Shown: positions 49,601 through 61,429 of the stretch, piece by piece
Layout of the letters: every line of letters begins with the position of its first letter
Position numbering within the stretch: the first letter of the stretch is position 1
Assembly: GCA_027574665.1 (NCBI GenBank)
Contig: CM050662.1
Location: 7,346,501-7,410,500, forward strand
DNA: 64,000 bases
Reading direction: 5' to 3'
Origin: Rhynochetos jubatus
Taxonomy: Eukaryota; Chordata; Aves; Eurypygiformes; Rhynochetidae
Program-made: the position numbers and the translations under genes
Notes under the pieces: model-generated
What the model was told of the DNA's origin: nothing
Seen by the model: the letters and a program-made list of their open reading frames with translations, nothing else
Databases searched by the model: none

Positions 49601-52600
49601 TATAATTGCTTAACATCAGGGCAACACAACAGGTGGTCTCAAACCTGGGGAACTGTAGTGCTCTGCAGACATTCTAAAGGGTAACCCAATACACTTCCAT
49701 TTAGCTAAAACCGGTCAGTCTGGGAGCTGGGAAGATGAGTCTGCATGGAGGGAGACTGTCCCACTGCTCACTGTCCCCAGGAAAACTCCGTAGCTGGCAG
49801 CAGGGCTGCGGGGCATGCACATGAACCCACAGGCTCCGGGCAGCTGAGCACTCAGCCACTGCTACATTTGGTGCACAGTTGTCTCTCGTCACTCAGATGT
49901 GAGTGAGCATCCCGAGGCACAGAACTGACCCATTAGGTCGGAGGAGAGGGGTCAAAACAACTGACACAACCTGCAGAGTTCTGCACAATTGAGCAGGGGT
50001 TTTCAGGAAAGCATTTTTTCATTTACATTCCTACACTTCTTTTAAGTTAATTACTGGATTTAGGGCTTAGGGTTTATTTTTCATTATGAACAACAACTTC
50101 TTTCTCGACCAGTCTCTTTTGCAACCGGCAAGCATAGTCTCTTTCGCAAACTGCAGTTCCCCTTGCTGCCAATAATATGTGTTTTGGGGCAATGATGGAA
50201 ATGACAAAATGCTTACTTGTAACAACAAAAGAAATTATACAAGATAAGCTAAGTATTAACAACTGAAAAGATAGTTAATTAAAGTTGCTTTTCATTCAGG
50301 GGCTAGAGTTTTATTTAACCAGCTGCCCTGTGAAAGTTGCTACCTACAGTTCTCATTTTCCAAGTACACAGCCACAGACAAGATTTTCTTCTGGTGAATG
50401 AAGGGCTGTACAGCAGCAAGGACAAAGCTCACTTTAACTAACAATGGAGCCATGGCAAAAGTCATAACCTTCTGCTGTCTTAGGGGAAGCACACTTTCTG
50501 AATATAATCTCCCTGATTATGCCTAGTATGCAAAATGCAGTTTTATATCTGCAGCTCAAATAGATTTCAGTATTACCACTGAATACTAATCACTGATGCA
50601 AAAAACGTACAGCTCCCTCAAGGCATTTCAAAAATCTTGATTATTTAATCAGTGCTCTTGATTTATAAGGCGAGCTGGTTGATGACTACCAAAATGTGAC
50701 ACATTGGACACTATCCAGATGGAATGCCAGTTTTCATTTGAGGTTAAAGAGGTAAAACTCTACAAGAGAGGTTTTCCGGTATCTTGGACTAGAGCTAGAG
50801 CTAGATGATAAATAAAACCTGGCAGTTTGGCTTGCACATAATATTAAAACAGAAACTTCACTGAACTGTCAGTTGTAAAATGAAGTAATCAACTTTCTTT
50901 CTGATTATTCTCTGTTTCCACTATGGACTTTTTATTTATTTAATGTCTTCCATCTTAATTTTCTCTGATCGTTTTAAAGAGCAGTACTTTACGTTTTTTC
51001 AAATATATCAGCAGTGAGTGTTGCCTTTTCATAAACACTGATTTCCCAATCAGCTGGATGCAAAATTTGAGTTCAGTTACTTTCCCCCATGACTACAGAT
51101 TATGGATTTGAAAATGATTTCATACCTGCATCTCTCTATATCAATATATGCTTAGGTATATACAAAAATAATTTCAATTCCAGCTCTAAAATACGATGGA
51201 ATTGTCAAAAATTGCGTAAGACGCATGAGTTACACTCATTTCTGAACAGGTTGTACTACCCAGGTTGCTTGGGCTTTGACACTCCCATCTCCATCTTTAA
51301 TTGTCAGCAATGACAGTCTGTTGAAGAAGGGTTCTGTGTAAAACACCCAACGGTTTTTCTGTTAACACTTTAAGGAGCAGAACGGCTTCAACTTGAGATA
51401 GCAAGGAATTCAATTCACGTTTAAACACCTAATTCTAGGCCTGACCCCCAGGAGTTAGCAATCTGACCATTTTATACTATATGGATATAGCGGCCTAATG
51501 TTACAAACTAATCATAAAGGTGTGGCCCATATTAGAAGCCATGACCGTCACTTAAATATTCAAAGAAAAGTTACAACTACAGAGAATTATTCTACCAATT
51601 CAGTCCTTTGTCAGCGTTCATGCTGCAAGTGGGTGGCACAAGCGGAGCACCCGGAACGGAAGAGCAGCATGTGCTGATTTACTACAGGTAGCAGCCTCGC
51701 TGACTGCAGCATAGCTGTACGCTTTCAAACCGCCTCGTGCCCGACGCCTTTGTTACGTTCCTTCTTCAGCACCTACGCGACCAATACTCATCAAACATTG
51801 GTTTCATTCCTCACTTTAAGAAGTCTGCTGGAAATTCCAGTAGTCTGTATTGCAGTGGCACAGCAAAAGGAAACACAGAGAAGGGCGTACGGTGACCGGA
51901 GTCCACTGGTGCCCTTCCCCGTCGTACCTGCCGCTGCACCGGGCGACTCTGGCCACGTCAGCTGGGCGCCAGGCAGGCAGCACCCCGTATGCCAAACTGC
52001 TCCCGAAGTTGTAACAAGTGACAGTGTTACCTCCGCAGAGGCCTCCCATCTAGGTTTTGGCAAAACTGCAGATTTGTATTCTGTTACACAGCCAAAACAT
52101 TTTAATAACTGCAAGAGTTCACTTCTGAAATCTGTGTTGTTTGGGCTTGTGCCCTTCATAATTACATCCCTATCTTTCTCTGTGCATGTAGATTTGTATC
52201 ATCTGAAGCTTTTGAAAGAATATCTTACTCGACGGGACTTGTGGGTAAGGCAATCATGGGGCATTTCCAATAGCGGCATTATTCCATTTTCTGTCAGGAA
52301 GCCAAAAATCTGCTTGAAACACAGATGGCTATTTCCCTATCTAGCTCCTCAGCTGATCTCCTCACTGTTTCAACTTCATTCTCTGTAACAGTTTTCCCTG
52401 AGTAGGGAAGCTTTTGCACCTTCCTCTTTAAGAGAACAGAGCTACAAACTGCAAAGTGAGGATGTTTTGATCGTGTATGAGGATGTCTTACTGAAGACCG
52501 CACTGCTGGATAACACGCAGGGTGATTGCCTCAGGCTCCGAGTACTGCAAGTAACAACGTCATATATATCACAGGTACCACCAGGCCTTCTGCCATGAGT

Positions 52601-53635
52601 ACAGCATGACAGAAATAGCTTGCAGGGATTATGTCCCCACGTTCCAGTCTTGCATGGCAGTACATCAGGAAAAACACTGGAGCCAGAACTTGCCTCTGCA
52701 GGAAAAGAAGGATCTGCTCCCCTGAAGCTTAGAGACTGCCCTGCAGGGATACTGCTGGGGAAATCATAACCCCGAAAGAGATGGGAACGGGAACTTCTCT
52801 TTACACCTAACAGACACCTTTGCCCACCTTGCGTTATCCTCCCTGCAAGTCCCACCTTGCCTCACTACATGTAACCGTGACACAGGCAGCAAAAAGCCAT
52901 ATGATTTCATAAAAGGCTCCATAGTTTTTGAACCTAGAAAAGTGAGTCAAGAATATTCTTCTGCTACCACGCCGTTCAGTTTCTGCTATTTAAACTGGGG
53001 CAAAATTTCAGTTCTCCTTCACTGGACCTAGCTAAGCAAAGTTAAAGGCAGTTCTCTGCATGCATCTGAATCATTAAGGACTTCCTGAATGGGAAGACCC
53101 TCTGTTATAAAGCCACCGGGACACTGATTCCTGTCACACTCTCCACATCCTGGTGTAGACACATGCTGTGTAATCATATATTCAATCTTAGCCTTAATTC
53201 TTCTACTTCCCACTTCATTCCTATATATACATCTCTACCTTCTCAAACTATTTTCTCTAACCAAAATAGTCTTTTTAAACACCTCATAAGAATCATCTTA
53301 CGAATGGGGCTTGTGGTTAACAAAACATCGCAAAAAAGGGACAAGAAAATTATCTGTGTAACTGCATGTACGTGACACCAGCAGCAGGATATAGATGCAT
53401 TAGGCCAGGACAGAGAGCTACCATATTTCAGGAAACCTTTGGACTACTACTTTGAATGTGTTGGTAAATGTACATGAAAGCTGAAAACATTCTTTTTAAC
53501 TGTTGTTAAACCAATGACTACGTAAAAATCTGTCTATGTTCAAAGAAGAATTTTTCTATTCCTTTGCTGCAACCCTATACTGCTGTACCAGCAATATAAT
53601 AGATGCAGTGATTTCCTCCTTCTCCCCGCCACCAG
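46640..53635. other. Unique sequence, patches of higher GC, long isolated open frames
   Basis: Seven kb without recognised repeat families. Two long open frames lack splice context and homology: minus strand 48597-49175 (192 codons) and plus strand 51750-52388 (212 codons, over a CpG-richer patch at 51600-52060). They are discussed as findings, not called as genes. A small hexamer array (tagagc, about three units) lies near 50788-50804. Confidence 0.4.
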
Positions 53636-53659
53636 CCCCCCCCCCCCCCCCCCCCCCCC
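53636..53659 (+). repeat. C24 homopolymer
   Basis: Twenty-four consecutive C follow 'ccgccaccag' and precede 'agctg'. It is the counterpart of the G25 run at 24366, and its exact length is uncertain for the same reason. Confidence 0.95.
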
Positions 53660-54619
53660 AGCTGATGGTGCAACTACAGGAGGAAGGATCATACGAATTT
53701 TCCATTCTTCAGAGAGGCTGGGTTTAAATAAATATTCAGCATTTCTAACTCTTTGAACAAAGGACTTGTTACACAAGTAGAAAGCAATTTCCTAATATTG
53801 CCTTGCAAAATTCTGCACCACAAAAATTACCAAGACTAACATTGATACAGATAAGAACACATTATACACATGTAACATTATTACTGAAAACAATACTAAA
53901 TTCTGGTTTTGAACAGTTATGTTGATTCCAATCTGTGTCCTACGCATGTGGGGTAAGCTATCTGAATACATGTATCAGGAAAACAGAATATTCCTTTCCA
54001 GAATTTGTATATCCATCATGTATCATTACAAATAGAAAGTAGCAATAAATTGACTTTATTAGTGGGAAACCTGCAATTTTGTAGGATTACAGAAGGGCAA
54101 TAACACCTCAATCACTGGGAAATTTGATTGTTTCTGAAAATATACTGCAATATGTGTATTAAATGTAGGGAGAGATAATCTATCTGCTTCCAGACAGATT
54201 ATTCTGATTTGCAAGGACGGAGAACTGAGAGACTTTATTCCTTCAATTTACACACACCTTTGTCAGAACTAATAACCCATTTCAAAGGCAAGAAGTCTCA
54301 TAGTGCTTAACTATGTGGCCTCTAACATGTCATGCTGATTGGATTCATATGATCTTATATATTTGGGCATCAAAAGCCCTTTATTTTTTTTAATTAGAAA
54401 CATAGATTCAATGCAACTTGCCTAGAAAATAAATGGAATTCATATACATTACCTCTGAGCAATGAGAAATAGCACTGATTGAACAGGGCTGTTTAAATCT
54501 CTGCGGTTGGCAGTGTTCATCAGCGAATTTGTTTACAAAGTGGAAAGAATGAGATGCTGTCAAAGAATGAAAAAGAAAAGCTAGATTTCTTGGGAAGGAG
54601 ACATCCATCTTTTTCTATT
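53660..54619. other. AT-rich unique sequence
   Basis: Nothing recognisable was seen. Confidence 0.5.
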
Positions 54620-54860
54620 TGTAAATGCTGACGAGCAGGGTTTAAGGAGGGCTAATGTCATCCATTCATCTTAATTAAAGAGTTAATTGCTCGTGTATCC
54701 TGATTTGGTTAGCTGATCCTAGTAGCATGGAAAGCGTTTGCTGCTATGTATTTTATTGACCACTATAATGACATCATCAGTAAGACTCGGGATTTATTCA
54801 TGCCTCAGCCTAAACTCATAACTTTAATAGCCTCCTACATGATAAAACTTTCAAGAGGGA
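54620..54860. promoter_or_regulatory. Conserved-element-like block
   Basis: Dense homeodomain-type sites (CTTAATTAAAG, GTTAATTGC, GGCTAATG), plus TTTATTGACC, ATGACATCATCAG and GGATTTATTCATGCC. The texture is typical of a deeply conserved developmental enhancer. There is no coding frame. Not tested by alignment. Confidence 0.25.
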
Positions 54861-56024
54861 AGGAGTTCTTTAGCGTGGTACAGAATACCGAGAGGTCTGT
54901 TCAGACCCTGTTCAAAAACTGTTAAAATGTCTCAGTTCAGCTGTCACTGAAGTATTACTTCAAAGTCTAGAGTCATGAAGATAAGTAAAAAGTAATTTTA
55001 AAGACTAGTTCTCAGCAAATGTATATATGGAAATAGCATAAACCATCTAAAAATCGCATATCAAATATAAGCAAGAGACTTATTACTATTCAATTTTTCA
55101 CATCTGTAGTCATAGTCAAGTAAGCACTGACACAAAAACAGACAGCCAAGCTTGACAGCATGTTCCATGGATTAAAGACCAAATTGGTTTAGTCATGTGT
55201 CTTACAACACAAAGAGGGGAATCTCAGATCTAAAGAAAGACCAGTTAACTAACTAGGAAGTCTGAGGTTTTTCTGCACAATGTCTCTTAACATTTACTGC
55301 AATTCATGATGTTATTTCTTAAAGCTTCTTCACAAGTGTTAAATTCAATTTTACACAAGGAAAATGGACAGTACTACTGCTTTTTGATTAATCAGCTGCG
55401 TGGTACTCAAAGATTAAATAAAAGAATACATTATAAAACATAATACATGATTTTCGCTTATCCTGGTAATGAGTCTTCAGGACTGATCTATTTATGTCAT
55501 GCACTTTCATGGGATCAATTTCTACTGCTAATAATACACATAACTTACACCAAGGGTCAACCCGGCCCTTCCGAAGTGCCGTGCACCAAACGAGTCTCAC
55601 CCTAACACAGTCTCGCACGCTGTGAGCCCTTACTGGGGTTTGTAACAGTCACAGGTAGCTCCTGTGCAGCCTCCTGAGCTATCTGGAGGGCACTAAGAAT
55701 AATGCGATAGGGTGCTACAGCTCCTCTAGTTTCACAAACTTCACAGCTGACTTCACGCTGTGTTCTCTTCACGCTGTGTTCTCTTCATGCCGTTCAAGCT
55801 TCTCTGCTGACTGGTTCAGGGGCCAGCGCTGGCCCCCATCCTTTCTCTGACAGACAGGAGTTTCCTTCTAATACTGATCAGCTTTCCTTGTTTTCTCTGA
55901 AAATTAATCTTTGCTATTCATTCATGAAAAACTGCTACCTGAGAATTAAGCAGTATTAATCGTTCTGAATTGTTCACTGCGGGGAAAGGCAGCATGGCCA
56001 CTGCAGGGGGGTTACAATGCGAGA
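54861..56024. other. AT-rich unique sequence with a short tandem repeat
   Basis: It contains the 16-base tandem repeat at 55751-55795. Nothing else is supported. Confidence 0.5.
55751..55795 (+). repeat. 16-base tandem repeat, about 2.4-2.8 copies
   Basis: CTTCACGCTGTGTTCT is repeated twice perfectly, followed by a decaying third unit beginning CTTCATGC. Confidence 0.85.
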
Positions 56025-56193
56025 AGGCAGGGACCTCAGGAACTTGCCTGTCCTGACCTTGAGCTCAACACAGGGGTTGTTGCAAACTTGAAAAACTCCA
56101 CGTGGAGACTCCACAATTTCTCTAGGCCACCTGCTCCAGTGCTGCATTGTCCTCAGGGCAAGGATTTTTCTTTACATCAAGGAATCCCTATGG
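56025..56193 (-). mobile_element. CR1: Degraded CR1-like remnant, minus strand
   Basis: The words 'ggagactccacaatttctctaggccacctgctccagtgctgcattgtcctcagggcaaggatttttc' correspond to the CR1 segment 'gactccacaacctctctgggcagcctgttccagtgct', but with many substitutions. It is an old copy without a clear 3' end. Confidence 0.6.
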
Positions 56194-58659
56194 CTACAGA
56201 GAAGGCGGCCATGACAGCAGAACTTCTCAGTAGGGTTTAGGTGTTACCTTCTTTTACAGCTCAGCTCCAATCAAAAAAATACTTTTAAATTAAAGATTGT
56301 TGCTGTTTTAGGTACACCCCAAGCAAACTACTCAGTCAACCTTTCTGTCGTACGCCTGTTTGGCGCAGAATCCTTCAAAAGGCCGACAAGAGCAGAACTA
56401 CAATACTGCTCTGTCATTTGTGGCTCTGTGCAGCAGTGCCAGCTTCCCTTCCAGGGCACGGTGGCACCCAGACCGCACTGTGCCTGGGCAGCTGCAGCCC
56501 TGCCCAGATCCTGCCCTGCCTCCTGTGCTCAGCCGCTCGGAAACCCCCGCACCACGCTCCTCTCGCTGAGCACTGCAGCGTGGTGCAGCAACCAGGGAAC
56601 TGTTCTGTCCATGTCTGAGCCTTCCAGCCATGCCAAAGCTTGCTCTTAAACATACAGGTGAGTGGCCTTGGAAATAGTTTTAAGCAACTGCTACTTTTTT
56701 ATTAATTTTAAATATCTTCTGTTATCGCCAGTTTCTTTGTTTTCTCATGCCTATACTTAAACTACAAAGTTACTGCCTGAACACTTAAGGGAAAAACTAA
56801 AAACGTTCTTGGATATAGACTGTGGACTAGGCGCAATGACTGTCACTTTTGAAAGCTACTTTACAGTAAAATACGTTACATTAAAACATTAAAATAGAAT
56901 GAGAGTGAAGAGAAAGGTGTAACATTCTGTTGTTCAATGCAAACACTTTGGAAGATGCTCAAATAAAATCTCCAGTGGGTTGTGAAATATTTAGTTCCGT
57001 TGTTTAGCAACAGCACCTTTTGATTTGTAAAGCTTCTACGATATCTTAAAATAACCTAAAAAAGAAAGTTTTTAAAGTTTTCCATAACTAGCTAAAACCA
57101 CCTGCTGTAGCATGAATAGAGTGAAAGTTAATAAGCCAAACCTTCTTTGGAGATAACACATTTTTGAATTACTTTACTGTAATTTTTGTACACTACATCA
57201 GGCAATGGCTACTGCAACTTCTTACAACATTACTAGCTTACTAATAAACATGTGCATGAAGCGGAACAGCACATACAAGCTATAATTCTGTGGCTGTGCC
57301 TAGTAACATAAACAGGTCTGATACCATCACTTGAAGAATTGAGGAATTAAACCATCCGAAAGACTGATGTAAAGGATTGGACATGCTAAAAGAGATGGTG
57401 AAAAGAGGCTGCTAAGAAATGGAACGACATTCAGAAGTGAAGCAACAGACCCACAATGGTTTGTGAATGGAAATAAACATAACCATGAGAAATGCTTCAT
57501 CAACATAACAGCCACAACAAAGCTGTGAATCTCAAGATAAGCAAAAATTGTTTTTGAAGAAAAAACCAGCGTGCTAGGTAGGACTTCAAAGACTAGAAAA
57601 GATCTAATAGACAGAAATGAATAATATAAAACATACAAAAGAAGAGAGACCACAAAAATCATACTAAGCACAAGATCAACTTACTTTATGTCCCTGGTAT
57701 TACTCTGTTAACCCTTTGGTGCCTACACTGTGCAATCGGTTTAGTGATTAAAGAGAATGAATATTCCAACACCACAGCAGTCAGCTGTCTTCAGCCAGCT
57801 CCAAAGATCCTCTCCCCAGCCTGCTCTTCAAGCCTCCATCCTGCATCGCCCCAGCGTCTATCTCTAGCAGCACACCTGCAGTTTGCTTCTCGGCTGGAAG
57901 GCACGACAGCTGCCTTGCCCAGCTCTTCATCACGCTGCTCTCATGCCTACCCACAGAATGCAGAACTGCCTTCTCAAAAAGAAGCCACACAAATCACTGT
58001 GCCCTGGGTGGAAAGCCCACTCGCTGTTGTGTTTCTAATCACAGAGAATAGGAGATTATGCATTCAGAAGAGGGGCACAGAATAAATAATTAAATGTCAT
58101 ACCGGTCCTAGGGTAGAAGATGCTGCTACTACAAGAAATAGTGGTGTGCTAAATTCAAAAAACACCCACATAAATTATTTTAAACCGGATTAAAGGAAAA
58201 CAGACAGGTAAGGCTACGTAGGGCTTTATATAAAATACACTGCAGCATTCTTTGGTCTTGGTTCTGAATCACTGAAGCAAGGAGGATATTTGCCACTGGC
58301 CTTAGCAGAACAGAACTAGGTATTAATAGCCTATAAAATTAGCTATTTTCTTCCTCAACATTTCAAAATAATTTTGAATCCAGAGAAGACATATAACACC
58401 ATTAATCTACAGTAAAACAGGACAGTAGGCAGAAATGGTGCTGGGGAAGCTGAAAACTAAGTAGCTACCACACAGAAAACTTCATAAAAAAGATATTTAA
58501 GGGAAAAAAACGAAGTCTAACACATGTTCAATGCTAGATGAAAACAGAAATGAAATTTTTGTGGAATTTACTTTCTAATGCCTTTGCACATGGATTTCTT
58601 TTCTTTGGTGGGTTGGTTTTCCAAAATTTCATCCTGAAAGCTTCATCTAGTCTCTCATC
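56194..58659. other. Unique sequence with a small GC-rich patch
   Basis: A GC-rich patch at about 56440-56600 is open on both strands in several frames, as expected by composition. It has few CpGs, so it does not qualify as a CpG island. No gene is called. Confidence 0.45.
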
Positions 58660-58760
58660 ACTAAATCACCTAGTTCCATCCCTCCTGCCATGGGCAGGGA
58701 TACCTTCTACAAGGTCAGGTTGCTCAATCCCCCGTCCAGCCTGGCCTCGAACACTTCCAG
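58660..58760 (-). mobile_element. CR1: CR1 fragment, minus half of an inverted pair
   Basis: The segment 'tagttccatccctcctgccatgggcagggata...caggttgctcaatcccccgtccagcctggcctcgaacacttccag' is CR1 3' sequence on the minus strand, with about 100 bases retained. It abuts, without spacer, a second fragment in the opposite orientation. Confidence 0.85.
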
Positions 58761-58891
58761 GCCAGGCTGGATGAGACTTTGAGTAACCTGGTCTAGTGGA
58801 ACCACGGGGTTCCCACCCGCTGGCAGTAGGGTTGGAACTGGATGATCTTTAAGGTCCCTTCCAACCCAAACCATTCTGCAATTCTATGATC
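58761..58891 (+). mobile_element. CR1: CR1 fragment, plus half of an inverted pair
   Basis: The segment begins 'gccaggctggatgag' and ends 'ggttggaactggatgatctttaaggtcccttccaacccaaaccattctgcaattctatgat', a standard plus-strand CR1 3' end. It shares content with the adjacent minus fragment (the 'ccaggctgga' and 'gttggaac' regions), so the pair is an inverted duplication, not a simple internal inversion. Confidence 0.9.
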
Positions 58892-59029
58892 TAAGGACAG
58901 TAGACTACAGCAAACTTTTTGCTGAGAAGATCTCGATCACGATTCATGCAGTTCTTAACACTTACTTCCATCCCCCTTTCGAGTGATTTTGGTAGCCCCT
59001 GAGAACGTGTGTATTGTTTTGTTTTGGTA
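58892..59029. other. Unique sequence
   Basis: Nothing recognisable was seen. Confidence 0.5.
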
Positions 59030-59640
59030 TACAGTATGCCATGAAAACCAAATCCTGTTTACAGCAGGGCCAGATTTTCTATTATTTGATTTTAGACAGT
59101 CATTTCCACAGAAGAGATCCTTTATATGTCATTACTAATGACATTACAACCTCCTCTAGTTACCCACGAGACCTGGCTGTTTTGTATCAGACAATATTTG
59201 ACATCTTAGTTTGCAGTCTCAGAAAAAGCCAAGAGGACAGAAACTGTCCTATCAGAAGAAGAAGAAAAAAAAAAAGGGCTTTAAAATCTGTTAAACAAAT
59301 CATACATCTAGGAAGACGTGATGAAAATTGGTATGTTTGAATCAAGAGTGTACCTGCTCTGTGATTAATTGCAGATGTCAATACCTAGAGGTACCTGCAA
59401 GGCAATTAGCACTGTACTTGCCAAAATGTCACCCCATTGTAAATACAGAACGGAAATAAATAGACAGATTGGCCTAGTGCATGTTGTTTGGATTTGGAAC
59501 AAGAATATAAAAAATGTGAATCCTAATCGAGCCAATTTTTTATTATGTGCTGCAGATAAGCTACAAAAGGCTAATCTCTTTCTTGTTTTTCTGGTACACT
59601 GTGAGTCTAATGCCACCCATCTCTCAAAAGTGACGTGTGG
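59030..59640. promoter_or_regulatory. Conserved-element-like block
   Basis: The block contains GTCATT-ACT-AATGAC (a small perfect inverted repeat), GTGATTAATTGCAG, TGTTTACAGC and 'gaggtacctgcaaggcaattagcac'. It is long, complex and free of repeats, with an A-rich interruption near 59260-59276. Stop codons interrupt all frames at exon scale, so it is read as non-coding. Confidence 0.2.
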
Positions 59641-60441
59641 AGACCCTCACTAACCACAGCCATCATCATATTGATGAATCCGAACAAAACCAAACCTAAT
59701 CAGACTTCTGTATTTATGGCTGTAAATGCTGAGAGTGACTCAGGTAGAATTGTCCTTGTCATTGGAGCCCACACTGATACATTTTATGATACACTTTACC
59801 GTGGCCATTTAATTTGATAATCCTTTTCTGTCCTGTCTTCCCTGACCTTATAGTCACGTGAACGACTGAGAACAGAAACACAACTACAGGCTGAGAGTTA
59901 ACGAGCTGACAAATAGAGGCTGATGTCACTGTTACACAAGACTGAATACACATTACCAGAAAATCTGTCAAAACTGACATTCAATAGTTTAACTTCTGTA
60001 AAAGGTAAACAATAAAGTTGACCACTCCACCCCCCTTTTGGGCATTCAAACGGGTTTTTACAGTGTGTTAACATCTTTTGGAAAGTAACTGTATGTAGAG
60101 ATTAGGGGTGGGGGGAGTCTGGTTTTTCTGTTCCATCACACAGCCAAGATTTTATTTTTTCCAGTATTTTTCTCCTTTTAACTATAACATATTAGCTGCT
60201 GGTGGCCTTTGGAAAGCTAGCGGATCATATGATGCTGGCTCTCCTTCTTTCCATCTGCCAGCCTACATCATAAGAAAACTAAAACATATATTAAATATTA
60301 CTTTTTTTGAAACTAGTACAGATGCTGCAAGAATCTTACATGATCATAAAAGGTTTTTGTGACACAACTTCTCTGTTACAGGAAAGCTCATCTAGAAAGT
60401 TGGAAATCCTTATCTTTAAGGGTCTTTCATATGTAGCACAC
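59641..60441. other. Unique sequence
   Basis: No gene or repeat family is recognised. Confidence 0.5.
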
Positions 60442-60642
60442 ACTAAACAATGATCACTGCTGTACGATGAGAGACAAATTAATGAATCAAACATTACAGA
60501 TTTCATCACATTGGCTCATTTGCATTTAAGCTTGTTTCCAGCTCTGTCATGCATTTGCTTTTAAACGAGCCCCTGTGGATAGTTCTGCAATGTTTGATTC
60601 ATTAATTTGTTTCTCAGTGAACAGCAGTGCTCACTGTTCAGT
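60442..60642. repeat. Long imperfect palindrome (59-base arms), possible ancient hairpin element
   Basis: The left arm 60442-60500 and the reverse complement of 60584-60642 agree at 51 of 59 positions without gaps. They include an uninterrupted 22-base core (from ACAAATT to ACATT at 60474-60495). The 83-base spacer continues the symmetry weakly (about 14 of the next 22 positions), and outer traces continue beyond both arms with gaps. The spacer contains the POU octamer ATTTGCAT (60518-60525), and the arms contain ATTAAT/TGAAT homeodomain-type words. This is consistent with a hairpin-type ancient repeat, such as the Eulor-like families recalled from Repbase, retained for a regulatory or RNA-structural role. 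The arms are directly visible; the identity is inferred. Confidence 0.85.
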
Positions 60643-60903
60643 ATACAGTGAAATACTTTGAAAATATTTGTTTTAACAACCTATCTTTCATTTTAACAAA
60701 GAAATAATAACCCTGAAGAAGGAAATGCTGGCCATTTTGTGACACAGCCCCTGCCAAATCTCCCAGTTGCTGCCCCAGCCCATCGTTATACCACTGTGAT
60801 ATTATCTGGATTAAGTCTTCACAGCTTGCTTTCACATATTCTACAATTTCATAAAGCTTTGAGCCAGCTCTTCGGGTTAGTATTATGATGCCCAATTCAG
60901 CTC
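60643..60903 (-). other. Conserved-looking segment with an open minus-strand frame
   Basis: On the minus strand a moderate acceptor (agccacctttaacttcccag) ends at 60904 and leads into about 87 open codons, containing KLYEIVEYVKASCEDLIQII and ISQWYNDGLGQQLGDLAGAV. The composition is strikingly protein-like for AT-rich DNA. No good donor is found before the stop, and the frame runs on into the right arm of the palindrome, which argues against an exon. A conserved non-coding element contiguous with the palindrome is the preferred reading. Confidence 0.2.
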
Positions 60904-61429
60904 CTGGGAAGTTAAAGGTGGCTTTAAGCCTTTGCTCTCTGATCCTTGGATCAGTCCCAAAGAGTGACTTAGAGCAGCCTCCCGGATGCTCGGTGACATT
61001 CTGCCACTGGTGTGCCTAGGACACCGGTTCCTCCACGCTGTAACAGAGTGGGTTGCTTGGCAAAGCCTGCTCTATGGGAGCTGCAAAACTTTGGAACTGT
61101 TTTTTGGTTTGTAGCAGCTTGAATTTGGTGACCTTACAGTATGTTGAAAGCACCATCTGTTTTAGAAGAAAAAAAGAGGCATGTTCCCTAGCTGGTCAGT
61201 GCATGGAGACAAGCGCTTTGGTAATTAGCTGGGTAGTTGAGTTCTCAAGTTCCCATCCGAACCTCAATTTTTTAAGTGTCTGTACTCGAATACAACACTA
61301 ATTATACAGGTTTGTTGTAGGGATTATTGCTCATCTTTAATTCTAAGGAAATATACACATGTAGCAAATGAAAAAGATGGAAGTTGGTTTAGTAAGCACT
61401 GGGAGATGGAGAATAAAATGCTTCTCTAG
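60904..61429. other. Unique sequence
   Basis: Nothing recognisable was seen. Confidence 0.5.

Noticed and set aside
56360-56653. Five overlapping open frames of 66-79 codons
   Set aside because: They occur on both strands over a GC-rich patch, and no frame is preferred.
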